Shown piece after piece: positions 6,468-7,875 of a stretch of DNA of 7,875 nucleotides; position 1 is the first letter of the stretch, and each line of letters opens with the position of its first letter. Both the position numbers and the translations under genes were made by a program. A model generated the notes under the pieces. That model saw only the letters and a list, made by a program, of their open reading frames with translations. It was not told the DNA's origin and did not search any database. Source of the DNA: Sulfurovum sp. (GTDB lineage: Bacteria; Campylobacterota; Campylobacteria; Campylobacterales; Sulfurovaceae); the NCBI GenBank assembly GCA_003978395.1, contig QNZV01000149.1, forward strand, positions 1 through 7,875, in the 5' to 3' direction.

Positions 6468-7574
6468 TTGCGTTTTATAACTCTGTTTTTTAAGTTTTTA
6501 TTTCTGTCTCTATTTGTTTTGACTATCTATTATATATTTTATATAGAGACTGAAAAATACTCCTCTAAAAGTATTATTATGATTAAAGATTTATCTCAAA
6601 AACAATCAATTTCTCCTTTGGGTTCGCTTCTTTTACCCTCTGGTTCAAAATCTATGACCGATGCTAAGCTTCTTGGGGTCTATATTAAATCTTTTGATAT
6701 GTTTAATGTTTTGAATCAAGAGTTTAATCTTACAAATTATTATAAGAGTAATCAGATTGACTTCTTTCATCGCCTTTCAGACTCTATCTTTTTGCCTTCG
6801 TATCTTTTGAATATGCAAAATGTATTATCGGAGTACAATCGAGACTTATCGATTGTTTATGATGAAGCGTCAGGAACAATTGAGATAGGTTTTGCTCATG
6901 CCGATGCTAAAACAGCACAGCGTATTGTTCAAAAAATTATTGATGAATCCTCTAAAATACTTAATCTTTTTGAAAATAAAAATACTGAAGTAATTTTAAA
7001 TTTTTTAAAAAAACAAGAGCATCAAAAACATCAACTTTTTATTGACTCTCTCGAGGAGTTACTATCTTATCAAAATAAAAATAGAACCATTGACCCCAAA
7101 GTAGATATAGAGGTTAAAAATAAGATATTGGCAGGGCTTGAGAGTGAATTAATCCAAAAAAATGTGCAATACAACTCTAAGGCACAATATTTAAATAAAA
7201 AAACGGCAGAGATGAAGCTTCTTATGGGGAATATAAAGTATATTAAAAAGAGTATTCGTAAAATCAAAGCATCTATTACAGGAGATAAAGGAAAAAAAGA
7301 ACTCAATGCAAATATGTCTGACTTTACACTCTTGGAGAGTAAGGTAGAGTTTAATAAAAAGCTCTATATTCAGACTTTGGTAAAGCTAGAAGAGACAAAA
7401 ATATTGGTTAGTCAAAATACAAAAAATCTTATTGTTGTAACCAAAGCACAGGTAGCTGATAGTTACAGTCATCCAAATAAGATAAAAGATAGCTTCTCAA
7501 TTTTTATCATTTTAAGCTTCTTGTATGGGATTATGACACTAATTTTTACTATTATACGAGACCATAAGGATTAA
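6468..7574 (+). CDS. kpsE: Capsule export inner-membrane protein KpsE (polysaccharide co-polymerase type)
   Basis: KpsE is an inner-membrane protein with a large periplasmic domain that links KpsMT to KpsD during capsule export. Start: TTG at 6468, 5 nt after AAGGAGA (6456-6462), is preferred over GTG at 6447. The latter lacks a ribosome site and would overlap the preceding small gene. This gives 368 aa, close to Campylobacter KpsE. Residues 3-26 are the first membrane helix. The periplasmic part contains LLGVYIKSFDMFNVLNQEFNL, typical of Wzz/KpsE proteins, then long Lys/Glu-rich coiled-coil stretches (about 170-273 and 285-318). A SHPNK segment precedes the second membrane helix (about 343-363) and a short RDHKD tail. 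The protein is low in recognisable motifs; identity rests on topology, length and position. Confidence 0.88.
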   Translation: MRFITLFFKFLFLSLFVLTIYYIFYIETEKYSSKSIIMIKDLSQKQSISPLGSLLLPSGSKSMTDAKLLGVYIKSFDMFNVLNQEFNLTNYYKSNQIDFFHRLSDSIFLPSYLLNMQNVLSEYNRDLSIVYDEASGTIEIGFAHADAKTAQRIVQKIIDESSKILNLFENKNTEVILNFLKKQEHQKHQLFIDSLEELLSYQNKNRTIDPKVDIEVKNKILAGLESELIQKNVQYNSKAQYLNKKTAEMKLLMGNIKYIKKSIRKIKASITGDKGKKELNANMSDFTLLESKVEFNKKLYIQTLVKLEETKILVSQNTKNLIVVTKAQVADSYSHPNKIKDSFSIFIILSFLYGIMTLIFTIIRDHKD

Positions 7575-7576
7575 TA

Positions 7577-7875
7577 ATGAAAAAAAATAGACTGATACTA
7601 ATATTGCTGTTTCTTGCTACTAAAATATGGGCTGTTGATGTTGCCATCCAACAATTAAATAGTGATAAAAGTCAACTTATAGATAGCAGTAAGGCTTATT
7701 TTGGAGAAGAGATTTTTAAAGGTAACTTTAAAGAGAACCAACAGTTTAGGTACAATCCCAATTATATTTTGAATGTTGGGGATGTTATCTCTGTTAAAAT
7801 GTGGGGTGCTTATGAGTTCTCTTCTGAACTCTCTATTGACAAACAGGGAAATATTTTTATTCCAAAGGTTGGAGA
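7577..7875 (+). CDS. kpsD: Capsule export outer-membrane/periplasmic protein KpsD, N-terminal part
   Basis: Runs off the right edge after 99 codons. ATG at 7577 follows AAGGA (7566-7570) by 6 nt and lies 2 nt after the kpsE stop. A signal peptide covers MKKNRLILILLFLATKIWA with probable cleavage after Ala19; no lipobox Cys is seen. From about residue 61 the polysaccharide-export (Poly_export/Wza) domain begins: PNYILNVGDVISVKMWGAYE, then LSIDKQGNIFIPKVG, with the family GDV-V-WG and G-I-IP-VG patterns. Family knowledge: KpsD forms the outer-membrane exit channel partner of KpsE. SLBB domains are expected beyond the window. A Wza-like label is possible, but the kpsMTE context favours KpsD. Confidence 0.92.
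   Translation, partial: MKKNRLILILLFLATKIWAVDVAIQQLNSDKSQLIDSSKAYFGEEIFKGNFKENQQFRYNPNYILNVGDVISVKMWGAYEFSSELSIDKQGNIFIPKVG

Noticed and set aside
7070..7306. Minus-strand hydrophobic frame within kpsE
   Set aside because: Apparent hydrophobicity arises from the complement of Lys/Glu-rich coiled-coil codons.

Overview
The window is AT-rich, tightly packed and transcribed entirely on the + strand. It looks like a capsule / surface-polysaccharide locus of a Campylobacterota (epsilonproteobacterial) organism, most likely a free-living Sulfurimonas/Sulfurovum-type relative rather than Campylobacter itself. The basis is the low GC, the Campylobacter-like lengths of KpsF and KpsE, the kpsM-T-E-D export gene order, and TATAAT -10 boxes without a good -35. 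The genus is inference.

Left part (1-4006), nucleotide-sugar supply. It begins with the C-terminal part of a membrane-type NDP-HexNAc 4,6-dehydratase (PglF/WbpM/CapD family), cut by the window edge. A perfect hairpin follows, then kpsF (D-arabinose-5-phosphate isomerase, the first step towards Kdo), ugd (UDP-glucose 6-dehydrogenase, giving UDP-GlcA) and galE (UDP-hexose 4-epimerase). GalE has Cys at the substrate-gating position, which suggests it may also epimerise UDP-GlcNAc/GalNAc.

Middle (4003-4767). An RlpA-type lytic transglycosylase with a Sec signal peptide, a double-psi beta-barrel and a C-terminal SPOR domain. It has no ATG/GTG/TTG at its true 5' end. The only start that fits is ATA, overlapping the galE stop as ATAA behind a well-placed Shine-Dalgarno. 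A single silent G-to-A change in an ancestral ATGA junction would explain it.

Right part (4830-7875), capsule export. A candidate promoter leads into kpsM (ABC permease) and kpsT (ATPase; ATGA overlap). Next come an unrecognised 58-residue lipoprotein with a TTG start, kpsE (inner-membrane polysaccharide co-polymerase-like protein, also best started at TTG) and the first 99 codons of kpsD (outer-membrane export protein), cut by the right edge.

Together the genes make precursors (Kdo branch, GlcA, Gal/GalNAc, 4-keto-6-deoxy-HexNAc) and export a Kps-type, ABC-transporter-dependent capsule. I see no tRNA, rRNA, CRISPR, insertion sequence or phage feature, and no gene-free stretch longer than about 60 bases. 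Most of the window is a recognisable capsule locus. The less ordinary parts are the ATA-started rlpA inside it, the small lipoprotein, and the GalE specificity residue.
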